Shown here one piece after another: positions 51,637 to 63,750 of a DNA stretch of 64,000 nt. Position 1 is the stretch's first letter. Every line of letters begins with the position of its first letter. The stretch covers positions 8,459,479 to 8,523,478 of the forward strand of contig NC_089278.1 of the NCBI RefSeq assembly GCF_963678975.1. The letters run 5' to 3'. A program made the translations under genes and the position numbers. The notes under the pieces were generated by a model. That model did not search any database. It was not told where the DNA came from and worked only from the letters and a program-made list of their open reading frames with translations. This DNA comes from Dysidea avara (Eukaryota; Porifera; Demospongiae; Dictyoceratida; Dysideidae).

Positions 51637-54250
51637 GTACGTAAATATTACAGCGTTGTTTATTCATTTATTTAAAGACTTTACGGTAGGATAATGATCT
51701 GTAGTCCATCATTCTAGGATGATGATTATCACGTTTGGGGCGTCCCCTTGACCAATCCGCCATTTTATAAACAGTGGACCCAAGGACCGTAGGTTGGGCA
51801 CGAAACTATTAGTATTTAGGAAGTCGGTCCTCAAAGGAAGTAATAAAAGGCATAGTTACATGTGCATGTAAATCATGATAAATTACCATGGTGGATATTA
51901 ACTGCAGTGTAGAAATTGGCTGCCTTAGCCATTACCTTAATGAAACCATTACAGCAATGAAAACATTTCAAATCAAAGTTTATCCCACTCCAAAACAGTA
52001 CTCAATAGAGCAGCAGCAATTGCTATCACTGTGTCCCAGAGAATATTCTTTGCTTGCAGCAATCCAACTTAATTAAATTATTTTTTTGTTTTGTATCCAT
52101 CCTCGCCATGCCTACTTTGACTTTTGTCTTTGTGGTTGAATGTGACCGAGGAATTGTACGTATTATTGTAACACTTCATCTCATTTGATGGTTTCAAAAC
52201 AAAAAAAGGCAGTGGATACTGAACCAAAGTCGGTTCAATAAGCCGTATTGGCTACTGAACTGACAGTAAAACTTAGACAAAAAAAGGGATAATTACTAAA
52301 ACAAACAAACAACAACAACAAAAAACAGCTGGGGCTCAAACCCTGGATTACTGGAGCATTGGGTGAGTGTGCTAACCGCTGTGCTACTACTGCTAGCTAC
52401 CCACCTCCCCTACTTTTCTATCTTATAATTGTTACTCAAGTAGTACTGTTAGTATTTAGCCAGAAGAACATAACCTAAAGGTGAAGAAGAAACCAAAGCT
52501 GAACCCAATCCTAACCCTAACGCTAATACTACTTGTCGCATCCCCTGAAGTTGAATGCTCAGGACAACTACTAGACACATTCCCTAAAGTCAAATACTGG
52601 GGGCAACTAATAGATGTGATTTTGGTTCAGTAACCACTTCTAAATGAAAATTATCACAGCTACTTCATGGTGCTGCTTCTACCAGTGTTAGGGATAAAGC
52701 ATTACTTATGTAATGCGTCACATTGTTACTTGATATACAAAGTGGGCTATGAAAACTCAAGTTACTTTACTTACAAATGTAACTCATTACCTATAGAGTG
52801 GTAACACCTGACATCACAGTCGTTACATAATAGCAAAAGATTTCCAACTCCAAGGTCATAGCCATGGTCAACTCCCAAGCATTTGGTTCCACTCTGGTAT
52901 AGCATGGTAAACTAGGTAGCAATTGGTAAAACCTCCTAGAACCATGCCTGCATGCAGGAGGCATAAACAGTGGACCCAAGGACCAGGGGACCCTTAACTT
53001 TGCTACAAATAAGGTGAAACAAAATGGGCCAAAGAAAGGAAAAACGAAATCCCTCCAACTCCAGGATATGTATGAACTGCAGCTAAGCCACCCAATGTCT
53101 AGTCGAGCACCACACTTAGTCTCCTCCAGGAGGGATGGATTTTTTTCCTTTAGACCCAAGGAGACCCCAGCTATGTTTTGTGGAATTCTACATACTTCAC
53201 AGTGATTATACATTCTAAACTTGTACTAGATACCTTTGCAAGTCACAGTGGATAGTCTCAAATATCTTTCTCTGTCCTGTCATCATAACAGTTCCTTGCA
53301 CAATGCCTAGAAGCTCTATGTGTTTTGTAGGCCATGCACTCATTCTTCACACCTTCAGTAACTGTAGTAGTATTCAAGGGCTTGTTTCTAATAGATCATT
53401 GCCTTTGTGTGCTACATGGCCCGAAGTTTGTTTATCAAGCTGCTGGTGTACCTTGCAGTAATCACTTTACATGTGCACTGAACTTTATTAACTGGTAACA
53501 TGATAGGCTAGTGTACTCTTTGTGTAGCATGAGTAGCCTACTGCAGAAGATGCTCAGAGGTGCTTGTTATTTCTAATTGAATTAAACACAGTGTGAACTA
53601 TTGCAAGGGACAGAAAGTAGATTGGCCATGTGAGATTAGTCTGCAGAGGTGTCTAGTAAAAGTACAGATATATATATAAACATTGTGAAGTATCTAAAAT
53701 TCCATGAAAAGTTTGGTCCCTGGTCCCTGGGTCCATACTAGTTAATCCATACTCTTTATCATCCTTGGTCAAGCTGGAAATTTGCAATTGGGTCATAAGA
53801 CAAATCCGATTTGTAAAGTATAGTAAGTGTTTTTTTAGTACAGTTAAGGGTCAAGGCTTATTCTTCAGTACATACAACAGATCAAAGTATATTGGAGTGC
53901 CACCCCTTGTTAGGTCTAAGGGTTTCCCCAACATTTGTTTATGCATGACCACAAACATGTTGTCCAATTAACCTTGTGTGGCTGCACTTATGTAATTGGT
54001 GCTTTCCCCCAAATACTGTGGTACTGTGACAGCTGATTATATCTGTAAAGCTCTTTGTCTGTCTGCATTACATTCATCATGTTAGCCAAAGCATATCGAT
54101 GTGGGACTTTAACATTGAAAATTGCTGTCAATTTTTTGGTTCTTGTAATGTCCATTATTAATATTAATACAATTTGTGTTGAGATAATGCTATAATGGAT
54201 TAGGAGCTACTTTTACAAATGCATGTGTGATTTTTTACCATGCGTACAGG
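51637..54250. other. Intergenic or intronic DNA, repeat relics
   Basis: At 52850-52970 lies an inverted fragment of the dispersed repeat hit by the Gypsy element (CCACTCTGGTATAGCATGG, ACCATGCCTGCATGCAGG). AACAGTGGACCCAAGGACC occurs at both 51768 and 52967. The minus ORF at 52791-53213 (140 codons) overlaps this repeat and has no recognised domain, so I do not call it a gene. No exon continuing 51540 is evident. Confidence 0.4.
52321..52400 (-). other. tRNA-like SINE head
   Basis: On the minus strand, AGCACAGCGGTTAGCAC (A-box-like) and GGTTTGAGCCCC (B box, complement of 52331-52342) are tRNA-spaced, followed by a short T run (complement of AAAAAC). The acceptor stem does not close. It is likely a SINE head or degenerate tRNA. 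Confidence 0.45.
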
Positions 54251-54299
54251 ATAAACCGCTTGTTGAAATTGGCCTGCTAATAGGTAGTTCAGATCATTT

Positions 54300-54925
54300 A
54301 TAGTTTAAACCACAAAGGTGTAGGCGTGGGCCACGAAAAAATATCACCCAAAACCAGCCTCAATTTAACCTGATGACAATGAGGCAGTATTGGTTAGGTA
54401 AAACTAAACCCAAACAAGCTTTCAGATCAGCCCGAAATGCTTTCAACAAACCTTTTATTAAATGGAATTTTCTACTGACCGCCTGACTGACTGATGCCTT
54501 CAGACAAGTGTAGCTTGATAACGGCTAAGGATATGGGCTCGATTTTTTTCACTGTTCGATGCAAAGAGGCTACTTTGATTGCAGAGGTGTTTTTTAAACA
54601 GTTCTTGATTCATAATACCGTGTAATGGGTTGAACATAGCTGACAACAAAGAGTAATGGATACTACACTTTTCAGACAATAATTGGTAGCTAGGACACGT
54701 GGTGCCATTTCTTTCTTTTGATGCGGTATGTGCTGTTCACCAGTCATAATAATTTTACGAAAAAAGTTAACAAACAAGTACACAAAAAAAATTGGAACTT
54801 TCAACTAGATTAAGGTTGAAAAAGGTACTGAAACAAGCTGGAGTAATGCACAATATTAGATCACAGTAAAACAATAAGAAGTGTTATATTCCTACTGTGC
54901 TCAAGATACCATAATAGAAATGCAC
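54300..54925 (-). repeat. Dispersed 'ATTATGACTGG' repeat, inverted copy 3, with foldback arm
   Basis: Reverse complement of 4070-4790 and 35.84-36.49 kb (ATGAGGCAGTATTGGTTAGG, CACCAGTCATAATAATTTTA, AAGTTAACAAACAAGTACAC). It continues into one arm of the 284-bp foldback (ACAGTAAAACAATAAGAAGT). A (GTGTGC)n microsatellite follows at 54928-54965. Confidence 0.75.
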
Positions 54926-55159
54926 AGTAGGGATGTGTGCGTGTGTGCGTGCGTGTGTGCATGTGTAATATATAAACCATGGCTACAAGGTGTATTGCAC
55001 TTATCAGCAGTAAACTTCCGATGACTGAGGAGGAGGGGTGTATATAAGTGCAATATACCGAAGTGAGCCATGGTTCGTATGATATATACCATGTTTCTAT
55101 ATTAATCCGCACTACATTACTCACTAACAACCCATATGCACACAACCCAACTTAAAGCA

Positions 55160-55480
55160 TAGATTTACACTTAATTTGCCATAGTTTGGCATGGTAGACA
55201 CACCAGTAGCGTTTCTCTCACAATTCAGCTTGCTCACAATGAAGAATTGAATTGATTGTGGAACTTAGTAAACATATCTCCGTATATCCCCAGGACTTGT
55301 CCGTTCATATCAACAAACATAGGAGCAATGTTACTGGCTGCCACCCATCGTCAAAGTCGCAAGATATGGTTATAAAATGATTCCTGTTGTTGGACTCTTA
55401 CTGGCTGGGATGATTGATTGCCTAGTGCGATGAAGGCTATTAGCCTGGGTCATCTGGGTGATTAGTCAAGCTGGTTTCAC
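55160..55480 (+). repeat. Dispersed repeat pair, member 1
   Basis: ATAGTTTGGCATGGTAGAC, TATCCCCAGGACTTGTCCGT and TGGCTGGGATGATTGATTG recur in the same order at 61265-61560. Non-coding and of unknown class. Confidence 0.7.
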
Positions 55481-56189
55481 TTCTTTTTGCATTTTAAATA
55501 TATACCCAAAGCCAACCATAAACTTGCTTCTGAGGTTTGTTTTTAGTACTTTTTACACAAATCATTGTTCTTCTCATCTACAGATGCAATGACAATGACA
55601 AACGACTGCTCTACCAATACAGAAAAATACTTCCCGATCCAATACCAAAGCCAAAGGACCTACGTTAATACTGATAATTGCTCTATAATTTTGTGTTAAT
55701 TGATAGTTGGGGTGTGTGCTCCAACATAAAGTCTGGCACTGTTCTTTCTTCTAATGCAGTGTGCTCAGTTTCACCAGTCATAATAATGTACCAAAACAGT
55801 AAACAAACAAGTACAAGTAAAATTTTAAGTCAATTAGGGATCAAAGACTAAAAAATAAGTGGAGGTTGCCTACACCTGAACTAGATTTATTTGCTTCTGC
55901 ACTGTATTTTGTTTGGCAATTTTTATTCTTCTTCATATAAGTACAAATTCATACAAATGCGTGCACCTTACGTTCAACCACTTCCTAAATGTCTCTATTG
56001 ACTTCTCAACTAAAAGCTGTGTCTGTTGTGTCTGCTGTACTATGCTACTGTATCCTCTATGGCTGTAGTGTCTCAGCTCCATGTCAGCTGTATCTAATGT
56101 CCAGGATGTCTGCTACATCCACTTTGTGCACTAAGAAGTGTGGACACAGACACAGACACAGACACAGCAAACACAGACACACATAGAGG

Positions 56190-56270
56190 ATAACAAGTGC
56201 GAGATCGAGATACTCTAATAGAGCAGTCATCCTAATAGAGCAGTCATCCTAATAGAGCAGTCACCCGAAG
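56190..56270 (-). mobile_element. Truncated composite arm boundary
   Basis: GTGCGAGATCGAGATACTCTAATAGAGCAGTC and two tandem repeats of CATCCTAATAGAGCAGT mark the arm/satellite junction seen at 10.49-10.53 kb. The remaining arm and the CATCAAG terminus are missing. A short (CACAGA)n microsatellite sits just upstream (56143-56180). Confidence 0.7.
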
Positions 56271-58735
56271 AGAATTCAAGAGATCAGCTAGAAACAAGTA
56301 ACCTGTATAGAGATCAGCTACAAACAAGTCATCCTGTAGAGAGATCAGCCACAAACAATTCACCCTGTAGAGAGATCAGCTAGAAGAAGTTACCTTGTAG
56401 GGAATTCATGCAACTATAGAAAGAGATAATTCAGCTAGAAGAAATCACCTTGTAGAGTTCAGCTACAAAGAAACCACAATGTAGAGAGTTCAGCTGCAAA
56501 CAAATCTCCCCGTAGAGAGATCAGCTAGGAGAAGTTTCCTTGTAGAGAGTTCAGTTACAAAGAAACCACCACGTAGAGAATTCGTTTACAAACTAGTGAC
56601 CCTGTAGAAACATCAGCTAGAAGAAGTTACCTTGTAAAGAGTTCAGCTACAAAGAAACCATTCTGTAAAGAGCTCAGCTGCAAAAAAAATCACCTTTACA
56701 GAATTCCACTACAAACAAATCACCCTATAGAAAGATCAGCTAGAAGAAGTTACCTCGTAGAGAGTTCAGTTACAAAGAAACCACCATGTAGAGAATTCAT
56801 TTACAAACTAGTGACCCTGTAGAGACATCAGCTAGAAGAAATTACCTTGTAAAGAGTTCAGCTACAAAGAAACCATTCTGTAAAGAGCTCAGCTGCAAAA
56901 AAAAATCACCTTTACAGAATTCCACTACAAACAAATCACCCTATAGAAAGATCAGCTAGAAGAAGTTACCTCGTAGAGAGTTCAGTTACAAAGAAACCAC
57001 CATGTAGAGAATTCATTTACAAACTAGTGACCCTGTAGAGACATCACCTAGAAGAAATTACCTTGTAAAGAGTTCAGCTACAAAGAAACCATTCTGTAAA
57101 GAGCTCAGCTGCAAACAAATCACCTGTACAGAATTCAGCTACAAACAAATCACCCTGTAGAGAGATCAGTTAGAAGAAATTACCTTGTAGAGAGTTCAGC
57201 TACAAAGAAACCATCATGTGGAGAGTTCAGCTGCAAACAAATCACCTGTAAAGAGTTCAGCTACAAACCAATCTCCCTGTAGAGAGATCAGCTAGAAGAA
57301 GTTTCCTTGTAGAGAGTTCAGCCACAAACAAATCACCCTGTAGAAAGATCAGCTAGAAGAAGTTACCTTGTAGAGAGTTCAGTTACAAAGAAACCACCAT
57401 GTAGAAAGTTCAGCTACAAACTAGTGACCTTGTGGAGACATCAGCTAGAAGAAACTACCTTGTAGAGAGCTCAGCTACAAAGAAACCATTCTGTAAAGAG
57501 CTCAGCTACAAACAAATCACCTGTACAGAATTCAGCTACAAACAAATCACCCTGTAGAAAGATCAGCTAGAAGAAGTCACCTTGTAGAGAGTTCAGCTAC
57601 AAAGAAACCACCATGTAGGGAGTTCAGCTAGAAAAAGTTACCTTGTAGAGAGTTCAGCTACAAAGAAACCATCATGAAGAGAGTTCAACTGCAAACAAAT
57701 CTCCCTGTAGAGAGTTTAGTTAGAAGAAGTTACCTTGTAGAGAGTTCAGCTACAAAGAAAGCATTCTGTAAAGAGCTCAGCTGCAAACAAATCACCTGTA
57801 CAGAATTCAGCTACAAACAAATCACGCTGTAGAGAGATCAGCTATAAGAAATTATCTTGTAGATAGTTCAGCTACAAACAAATCACCCTGTAGAGAGATC
57901 AGCTAGAAGAATTTACCTTGTAGAGAGTTCAGCTACAAATTTAAAGAAACCATCATGTGGAGAGTTCAGCTGCAAACAAATCACCTGTAGAGAGTTCAGC
58001 TACAAAGAAACCACCATGTAGGGCGTTCAGCTAGAAGAAGTTACCTTGTAGAGAGTTCAGCTACAAAGAAACCATCATGAAGAGAGTTCAGCTGCAAACA
58101 AATCTCTCTGTAGAGAGTTCAGTTAGAAGAAGTTACCTTGTAGAGAGTTCAGCTACAAAGAAACCATCATGAAGAGAGTTCAGCTACAAACAAATCACCC
58201 TGTAGAGAGATCAGCTAGAAGAAGTCACCTTGTAGAGAGTTCAGCTACAAAGAAACCACCATATAGAGCGTTCAGCTGCAAACAAATCTCCCTGTAGATA
58301 GTTCAGTTAGAAGAAGTTACCTTGTAGAGAGTTCAGCTACAAAGAAACCATTCTGTAAAGAGCTCAGCTGCAAACAAATCACCTGTATAGAATTCAGCTA
58401 CAAACAAATTACCCTGTAGAAAGATCAGTTAGAAGAAGTTATCTTGTAGAGAGTTCAGCTACAAAGAAACCACCATGTAGAGAGTTCAGCTAGAAGAAAT
58501 CACCTGTAGAGAGTTCAGCTACAAACAAATCTCCCTGTAGAGAGATCAGTTAGAAGAAGTTACCTTGTAGAGAGTTCAGCTACAAAGAAACCATTCTGTA
58601 AAGAGCTCAGCAGCAAAAAAATCACCTGTACAGAATCCAGCTACAAATAAATCACCCTGTACAGAGAACAGCTAGAAGAAGTTACCTTGAAGAGTGTTCA
58701 GTTACAAAGAAACCACCATGGACAGTTCTGTAATA
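56271..58735 (-). repeat. 31-bp satellite array, TCAGCTAC orientation
   Basis: Closest in composition to the 10.5-13.1 kb array, with the same four-monomer cycle. A block of about 250 bp (56.55-56.80 kb, with TTACAAACTAGTGACCCTG and CACCTTTACAGAATTCCACTAC) is repeated almost exactly at 56.78-57.05 kb, so recent segmental amplification has occurred inside the array. Confidence 0.95.
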
Positions 58736-58907
58736 AATATATGTATTATATATATAATTTGTACATTTACTGATAAAATCAGAAATATTTAAGGTACATC
58801 TGCTTCACCTTTTCTTCTTCCTGTGGTAAAGAAAAAAGATAGGTTAAAAAAGTCCCAAAGCAGACCATAGGCCGGCTTTGGGGTATACAAATACAAAAAG
58901 AAGTGAA

Positions 58908-59237
58908 ATCTAATCCAAAACAGCCAAGCTGTAAAAAAAGTGTGCGGCCCTCAAAAAGGCTATGGTGAAAAAAGATGTGAAATCCAAGGTGGCGGCCAAG
59001 AAATGGCTGTGATGGTAGGTTAATGGTAAAAATTTTAATAACAACAATTCAGGTGAATTTTGTGCCAATTGACCAAGCGGCACCAAATTCACCTGAATTG
59101 TTGTTATTAAAAATTTTACCATTAACCTATCATCACAGCCATTTCTTGGCCGCCACCTTGGATTTCACATCTTTTTTCACCATAGCCTTTTTGAGGGCCG
59201 CACACTTTTTTTACAGCTTGGCTGTTTTGGATTAGAT
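58908..59237. mobile_element. Full-length foldback element (330 bp)
   Basis: Second complete palindrome of the family (ATCTAATCCAAAACAGCC ... GGATTAGAT), preceded by the conserved spacer with CCAAAGCAGACCATAGGCCG. Inner arms read CAATTCAGGTGAATTTTGTG / CACCAAATTCACCTGAATTG. It differs from the 50.03-kb copy at scattered sites but stays self-complementary. Confidence 0.92.
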
Positions 59238-59584
59238 AAGAATTACCACACAATAATAAAATTTTATATACTTGAAATAAAATTATACATGCACATGATT
59301 TAAAGATCCAATGAATCTAATTATTATGTGGCTTACTGCCTATTCCACTGTCAATAATAATGGTCCTTTGCTGGCTTCTTTCAAAGAATACATGGTTTAT
59401 ATATTATCTACCAAACCATGTCTTTTTTTAAAAGGTTGTACCCTTACTTCAGCTTGGCTGTTTCGGTATGTGTATTGTATTTGTAAGTCCCACAGCTGCC
59501 TGTACAAGCTTTAGGACTTGCTTTTACAGGTCCACATGCACAGTGGGAGCTATTCAATATAGCACCTTCTACTATAATATCATA

Positions 59585-59715
59585 TATACAAGTACACAAA
59601 AAGTTTGGAATTTTCAACTAGATTAGGGACCATAGCACATCGATAAAAAGTACTGAAACAAGCTGGAGTAGTGCATGATATTAAAAAGTAAAACAATAAG
59701 AAGTATCATATATAT
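59585..59715 (+). repeat. One arm of the 284-bp foldback family
   Basis: CAAGTACACAAAAAGTTTGG, CATAGCACATCGATAAAAAG and GTAAAACAATAAGAAGTATC match the left arm at 35560. The mirror arm is absent. Confidence 0.75.
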
Positions 59716-59721
59716 ATTATA

Positions 59722-59837
59722 TAGTTATACAACGGCCACGAGTGCTCTGCCTGATATAAACGCACGAGCCTGAGGGCCGTCAGGCCCGAAGGCAGGTGCG
59801 TTTATACAGGCAGAGCACGAGTGCACGTTGTATAACT
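59722..59837. repeat. Long hairpin, GTTATACAACG arms
   Basis: AGTTATACAACGGCCACGAG then TGCTCTGCCTGATATAAACG pairs with CGTTTATACAGGCAGAGCA and CGAGTGCACGTTGTATAACT. The loop contains a smaller GAGGGCCGTCAGGCCC hairpin. Non-coding, MITE-like. Confidence 0.85.
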
Positions 59838-60621
59838 GTTATGTACCATTCACCTAATAGGTGGGGAGAGTCTCACAAGACAGCTGTAACACTTATAAAG
59901 GCCAGGTTTCTAACATCGATTGTGGGTAACCAAGCCTGACGTTGCAATGACGTTCCCCCTGCAGTACTACAGCCACCTGAGATATTGAAAGCTAGTACGC
60001 TATGGGTTATATCACTAACCTGCATTCGCTGTTCCACTCTCATCATGTAGTGCTCAGCATGCCAGCGTGCCATATAGACTAAGCACCAGACTAATCGCCA
60101 TAGTGATTCTCTCAAGCGAAAAAAAGCAGCTAAATAGACGGTTTAAGTAAACAAAAACTAACTACTAAACGATACTAGTCTAATTCTTGCTATTCACACT
60201 GGCTAAACTCGAATCTGGTGGCATGACAAAACTGGTTACCACAATTGAACGTAAAGGTTAGTATTATTTAGAATATTATTGTTTTATAGAGTCATTGTCG
60301 AAGTGGACTACAGTTTAATCTGGGCTAAGATGGCACCAGACTAGTAAGGTGTATAAGTACATTTATATATGTAGACTAGAGTTGTGGCCACCCGCGTTGG
60401 CTTTTTCGATCGCCATTGGCTGCTTGTAAACATTATACGTATTGGTGACGTTATGGCCCACAATCGACCTTTACATGTCAGGCTATAAAAGAATTCGAGT
60501 GATCTGTGTAGTGTCTTTCCACCTATTAGGTGAGGTGTCGTAGTGGTCTTCGCCACCAGCACTTGTGCTATGCTGCACAAAACCGCAGCCAGTGCAATAT
60601 CTGTATATTGCACTGCGGTCG

Positions 60622-60800
60622 GTGCATTATACCTTATAATGCACTCGTTGTGGTCTTTAAAACCACAACCTGTGCATTATAACTTATAATGCACTCGTTG
60701 TGGTCTTTAAAACCACAACCTGTGCATTATAACTTATAATGCACTCGTTGTGGTCTTTAAAACCACAACCAGTGCGTTATAAGTTATAATGCACTCGCTG
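60622..60800. repeat. 50-bp tandem repeat made of two palindromes
   Basis: About three and a half copies of a 50-bp unit: TGTGCATTATAACTTATAAT then GCACTCGTTGTGGTCTTTAA and AACCACAACC. Each unit contains palindrome 1 (TGCATTATAACTTATAATGCA) and palindrome 2 (GTTGTGGTCTTTAAAACCACAAC), so the strand can fold into a row of hairpins. Edge copies with CTGCGGTC variants extend to about 60560 and 60810. Confidence 0.9.
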
Positions 60801-60837
60801 CGGTCTGCATCAGTGCAATATACAAATTATGGCACTG

Positions 60838-60915
60838 GCGGTGCCTTTGAACTGCCCACGCAGAGTGGTACATATATATATATACCATGATCACGTGAAA
60901 CTTCAAAGGCACCGC
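60838..60915. repeat. Hairpin with GCGGTGCCTTTGAA arms
   Basis: GGCGGTGCCTTTGAA pairs with TTCAAAGGCACCGCTGG across an (AT)n-containing loop. Directly downstream (60945-61040) are further short palindromes of GGTGAGTATATA / TATACTCACC. Confidence 0.75.
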
Positions 60916-61052
60916 TGGTTGCATATAGGGCATATACACCCCAAACCCACAGGTGAGTATATATACCTACCTGAGGTGAGTATATAATATACTCACATAG
61001 GTAAGTATATATATACACTGTATACTCACCTGGGAAAGTATATATGTATATG

Positions 61053-61149
61053 TTAAAGCATAGCCGCGAGTGCTATATGAAAAATAAAGTACGAGGCGCA
61101 CGGCCGAGTACTTTATTTTTCATATAGCACGAGCAAGGCTATGCTTTAA
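61053..61149. repeat. Long hairpin, TTAAAGCATAGCC arms
   Basis: TTAAAGCATAGCCGCGAGTG then CTATATGAAAAATAAAGTAC pairs with GTACTTTATTTTTCATATAG and CACGAGCAAGGCTATGCTTT. The arms are about 42 bp with a short loop near GAGGCGCACGGCCGA. Non-coding. Confidence 0.88.
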
Positions 61150-61264
61150 ATGATTTATGGAACTTTCTAGTCGTGTAGCTTCACCATACACTAGGACTCA
61201 TAATTAACAAGCATTGCACGAACTATTAGCAGCCTGAACGCACACAAACTAGTTTAACAAAGTA

Positions 61265-61560
61265 ACTCATGCATATTTCACCATAGTTTGGCATAGTAGA
61301 CGTTCATCGCGTCTTTTGGCAGGTTTTGCTCGCAACCCACAATCGGTTCTATTGTGAGTCACATGGTGAAGTATTTCCGTGATATCTCCAGGACTTGTCC
61401 GTTTACATTAACAAACATAACAGCAACGTTACCTTCTCCCACCCATCATCAAAGCATTTAGGTATGTCTATAAAAGCAATCCAGTAGTGGAACTCATATT
61501 GGCTGGGGTGATTGATCACCCCAGCGGGAAACTCTTTAAGCAGCCACAAACACTGGAAGT
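61265..61560 (+). repeat. Dispersed repeat pair, member 2
   Basis: Diverged copy of 55160-55480 (ATAGTTTGGCATAGTAGACG, ATCTCCAGGACTTGTCCGTT, TTGGCTGGGGTGATTGATC). Confidence 0.7.
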
Positions 61561-63200
61561 GGTCTGAAAGGTAATATATTGATGCACTTTTGTGTAAATT
61601 TCATATGCATGCATGCTATCCTTGGAAAGTTATGCTGACTTGAATTCTTTAAAAGCGTTTGTCTCGAAACTTCTAATGTGCGATTTGGATCATTTTTTCC
61701 AAAATCCAGTCACGTATTACAATTTGGTAATTACGTTGCTATGCACTGCTAAGGAAGTGTAACTCTACCAAACCACTTTAAACCACAAATTATGTGCATA
61801 AGGAAAATGTCAATTGTTTTGTAGTATGTCTATAGTGTTTTCTCATGCAAATTGTTTAGAGAAAGCCTCAAAGCTGCCCTTCATTTTTGTTCACGTACAA
61901 ATTGGACACGCCCCTTTCTCTTTGAAGGAATTCGTTATTCTGGTATCCTATGAAGCCAATTATGCTGTTTTTTGGTTGTATTACACCTATATATCCTTTA
62001 ACCCGTTTAACGAATTTCGAAATAGCAGCCTCAGCATATAGCTTAACTTCTTGAAAGTATAATGCAATGTTTACAAAGCCTTCATTTCACATATGAAGGC
62101 TGCTTTTGACACAAACTGTTTGCTCACATGCAAAATGACAAAGATTCGCGTGCGTGCGCGCACGCACACACACACAACACACACAATTTTCCAAAACAAT
62201 TACAGTAGCCATGTGCACACCCTGCAGCCAGCCTTCTGCCAGCTGTGGGGCATGCTCCTGTTTAAAAAATGCATGCTACATAAATAATTTTATGCATGTT
62301 TTAATCGCTTTGGGGTAAACAGTGAAAGAAGATTCAAATTGAATATCTAATATGTATCCTATAGATTCACCTCTTCACGAATATCTTTGTTATGTGTCTG
62401 TACCATGAAGCAAACATGAGTTACATGAGTTACATGTGTTTGGTCATGTTGCGGTAAACTGTAACTTTATCATCAAACTTGAACAACCTTTTTGCTTAAT
62501 AGCATGGTAGTACTTTAGCCAAAACTATATTTTGATGAATGCTCTAGTTCATGGTAAATGGAATGACACAGGTCCTAATTCTGTAGCTTGTTGCGCTCGA
62601 GACTTACGTATGATTTTTGTTCTTGTTGTCTATCGCTATAACTCTTACTATATAAGGCTGAAGCTTTAACAACCCATTGGTCTTGCTCTAAAATTAAAAA
62701 ATGCAAACAAGTCAAGTTTTCACTCAGCAGGTCACATATTGTACGTAGTATTAAATGTGTTAGTTGTGGTATGTAAAACACTTTTAATTATAGGGAATTT
62801 CACAATGGGTCTTGGATGGTATAATTCAATGTTCACAGAATGTGCTTAATGACCCTTTTAAAACATATAACTGGTCACATTGTTAGACTGAGATCAAAAA
62901 TTTCAAGAGAATGCTTAAGTAAACAGTATTAGACATTTAGTCTGTGTGTCTGTGTGTGTGTGAGAGAGAGTGCATGCATACATGCGTGCGTGCGCGTGTG
63001 TGTGTGGCAATTGTTAACAGAGATGTACTTGACAGAAATTTTAACAGTTTCACTATTACTACTATTGTGGTTCTGATAAAATATCATCTATCATACTGTA
63101 CATAAGGTTTGGGCTTTTCTCACCAAGAATGTATCACCCTAAAACTAGCCTTATGAATGGTGCATCCATGCATAATGCATTATGCATTATAGGAATGTAT
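61561..63200. other. Intergenic, microsatellites only
   Basis: A GCGTGCGTGCGCGCACGCAC(AC)n tract at 62150-62185 and a TG/GA/CATG-rich tract at 62943-63007 are the only structured sequences. The ORFs here are short and unconvincing. Confidence 0.45.
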
Positions 63201-63219
63201 GTTGCCAAGCTTCTTGTTC

Positions 63220-63750
63220 TTATATAGGAGCACGAGATTACTGAAATTTGTAGCAAAGTGGCCATTGTGCTTCGTTTTCAACTATGTTCAGCCTGTTTTA
63301 CAGCGTTATAAATAAAGAACACTAAGAAGGACCTTTGCAATCAATCCAGTTACAACGGAAAACTTAGACAATTCTCATCACAAAATTAATGTTAGGAATT
63401 AAGCCATCACGTGGCACTACCATGAGTCAACACCTTGCACTGTTAGCAAAGATACACACAGGAGGGCACAGGAGGGCACAGGTAGTCCATGAAGCATGCA
63501 TTATACGTTCTGCGGTATGCCAAAAGACACCTGTCGTGCCAAAGCAATGTCAAACGGTAAGCCTGTAGCCTTAGCCATTATCAAGTTATGCTTGTCTGAA
63601 GGCATCAATCAGTCAGACAAGCAATCAGTCAGTAAAAAATTACACTGAATAATTTAGCAACCTTTTGGAAGCATTTCAGGTCATACAGAAGGCAATTTAT
63701 GGGCTTGGTTATACCTAACCAATACTGCCAAGGCACCATGAAGGTATTGT
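63220..63750 (+). repeat. Dispersed 'ATTATGACTGG' family repeat, diverged copy 4
   Basis: Matches the 4.07-kb copy in its middle and end (TTCAACTATGTTCAGCC, ACCATGAGTCAACACCTT, AGCAAAGATACACACAGG, TTATGCTTGTCTGAAGGCATCA). Its own first part is replaced. An arm-like sequence (AAGTACAAGGATC, AGTGAAACAAGGGAGG) follows up to 63860, with a similar piece at 55.80-55.88 kb. Confidence 0.65.

Noticed and set aside
52505-52535. Telomere-like CCTAACCCTAACGCTAA
   Set aside because: Only about two imperfect units, too short to be an interstitial telomeric array.
52791-53213. 140-codon minus-strand ORF
   Set aside because: It overlaps a dispersed repeat fragment, shows no recognisable domain and has no supporting splice or start context.
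58910-59235. Pair of nearly identical 70-codon ORFs on opposite strands
   Set aside because: They are the two arms of the foldback. The same peptide appears at 13.4, 17.9 and 49.9 kb because the palindrome recurs.
60222-60255. Short ATG-led exon (MTKLVTTIERK) before a GTTAGT donor
   Set aside because: Too short, no signal peptide or conserved context, and it sits in repeat-rich DNA.
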